From Shewanella nanhaiensis (GTDB lineage: Bacteria > Pseudomonadota > Gammaproteobacteria > Enterobacterales > Shewanellaceae): a DNA stretch of 64,000 nt. The stretch is taken from contig NZ_JAHZST010000006.1 of assembly GCF_019457885.1 (NCBI RefSeq), forward strand, positions 248,001 to 312,000. Direction: 5' to 3'. The notes under the pieces are model-generated. The model did not search any database and was not told the DNA's origin. It was given only the letters and a program-made list of their open reading frames with translations. The translations under genes and the position numbers were made by a program. This document shows positions 63,087-64,000 of this stretch, piece by piece (position 1 is the stretch's first letter; every line of letters begins with the position of its first letter).

Positions 63087-63710
63087 ATGTACCTCTCATT
63101 GATATATCGCCAATTTGCTCGGTTAACTATTATTTTCTCACTATTATGCTTACAAGCTTGCTCTGGCCCTAAACTTGAGCCACTTGCTGCAGATGCTGAG
63201 ATCTTAGCATTTGGTGATAGCCTGACCTATGGCAAAGGCGTTAACAGTGGTGAGGATTATCCTGCGGTGCTTGCTGAGTTGTCCGGAAGGTATGTGATCA
63301 ATGCAGGTGTCTCAGGGGAAACAACTGCACAAGGGTTAATAAGGTTAGATGTTCAATTAATGGAGCATTCACCTGACTTGTTAATATTACTTGAAGGCGG
63401 AAATGATTTTTTACGCAGTACACCACCCGACGTGGCTAAAGCGAATTTAGCAAAAATGATTGAGTTGGCACACTCTTACTCTATCCCTGTGTTATTAATA
63501 GCTGTTCCTGAGAAAAGTATCTTTCTATCTCCTAGTGATATCTATGAAGAGCTAGCTGAAACCTATGGGCTAATTTTGCTCAAAAATGAGCTGACTGAGC
63601 TACTAAAAAGTCCCCAGATGAAATCTGATACTATTCATCTTAACCGAGCAGGTTACCGGGCTTTAGCTGAAGCGATTCATCTGAAACTTATTGAGGCTGG
63701 CGCGTTATAA
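63087..63710 (+). CDS. GDSL/SGNH lipase-like lipoprotein
   Basis: A 207-residue protein with a lipoprotein signal (LLCLQACSG, Cys at about 26). SGNH blocks: FGDSLTYG (Ser), GVSGETT (Gly), GGNDFLR (Asn) and SDTIHLNRAGY (Asp and His). The layout is that of TesA/arylesterase-type enzymes, here anchored by lipid, and it probably hydrolyses lipids or esters in the envelope. Its start is 37 bases after the terminator of btuB. Confidence 0.9.
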   Translation: MYLSLIYRQFARLTIIFSLLCLQACSGPKLEPLAADAEILAFGDSLTYGKGVNSGEDYPAVLAELSGRYVINAGVSGETTAQGLIRLDVQLMEHSPDLLILLEGGNDFLRSTPPDVAKANLAKMIELAHSYSIPVLLIAVPEKSIFLSPSDIYEELAETYGLILLKNELTELLKSPQMKSDTIHLNRAGYRALAEAIHLKLIEAGAL

Positions 63711-63979
63711 CTTATCTCAAAGCTGAGAGGAGTAAGGTTATGTACAGGCCGCTATTTGTGTAAATTGAGCGTTTGGTGGTATATGCTTATACAGTATCGG
63801 TTACTTTATTTACACACCTTTAAGGTAGGTTAATTTGGGAGTTGGCCCAATTAAGAGTAGAAAAAAGAGGTAAAGTCGCCATTTACGTGAAATGAGCTTG
63901 ACCCTGACAGGCTTTTTATGGGTAAATTCCCTGATAAGAGTTAGCGACTTGTATAATAATAAATTAGGTTAAATTTCCC
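63711..63979. other. Spacer before the last gene
   Basis: No ORF. It contains TATAAT at about 63953, a good -10 hexamer without a clear -35, and the inverted repeat TTAATTTGGG with CCCAATTAA (63830-63854). Confidence 0.35.
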
Positions 63980-64000
63980 ATGACAGATCTTGAGCATCAA
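63980..64000 (+). CDS. Start of a gene truncated by the window end
   Basis: ATG followed by six codons (TDLEHQ) that run off the window. A TATAAT lies 27 bases upstream. The frame is open but too short to identify; whether it is a gene at all depends on the sequence beyond the window. Confidence 0.3.

Noticed and set aside
1..64000. tRNA, rRNA, CRISPR array, insertion sequence or prophage
   Set aside because: No transposase or integrase motifs, no regularly spaced identical repeats, and no cloverleaf-like or rRNA-like stretches were seen on either strand.

Overview
The window reads as a chromosomal stretch of a marine gammaproteobacterium, most likely Shewanella or a very close relative. The main support is a tetraheme periplasmic flavocytochrome c fumarate reductase (FccA) that matches my memory of the Shewanella protein almost residue for residue. 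An ArcA regulator, a small triheme c-type cytochrome, two large secreted proteases with GlyGly-CTERM tails and a BtuB receptor under a cobalamin riboswitch agree with this. All identifications come from reading motifs and from memory; no search was run. No tRNA, rRNA, CRISPR array or insertion sequence was seen.

Layout. 1-2964: 3' part of a three-gene operon that looks like a condensin of the MksB/MksE/MksF (Wadjet JetC/B/A) type. 3.4-13.9 kb: a dicarboxylate/amino-acid:cation symporter, a binding lipoprotein translationally coupled to a sensor kinase, and, converging on it, an NtrC-like regulator with degenerate AAA+ motifs plus a second kinase, followed by divergent fccA. I infer that this block senses and respires a C4-dicarboxylate-like acceptor. 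14.0-16.9 kb: gene-poor, with copies of a dispersed repeat, a frameshifted small membrane gene and an orphan lipoprotein. 17-29 kb: fbp, a DPP-IV-like peptidase and two giant secreted proteases (S8 and M36). 29.3-37.9 kb: a lipoprotein, a deacylase, lysC under a lysine riboswitch, a DUF3293 gene, arcA, pyrC, a RibD-like reductase, a CLCA_X-type metalloprotease and a small cytochrome.

38.2-56.7 kb: a symporter fused to a solute-binding domain; a LysR/flavin-reductase pair; an outer-membrane DcaP-like porin with a three-gene TRAP transporter and a divergent Cache kinase/NarL-type regulator; then an aldolase, an LsrK-like sugar kinase and a cupin, which look like an uncharacterised sugar route. 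Next come a secreted protein of unknown function, a sigma54 activator and a secreted amidohydrolase. 56.7-64 kb: azurin, a DUF805 protein, a BlaI/BlaR1-type pair with twin operators, an unknown exported protein, the cobalamin riboswitch with btuB, a GDSL lipase-like lipoprotein and the first codons of one further gene.

The most interesting places are the two-kinase/one-degenerate-regulator block with paired ATGCA dyads before fccA, the aldolase/LsrK-like/cupin set beside TRAP and porin genes, and a possible leader ORF between the lysine riboswitch and lysC.
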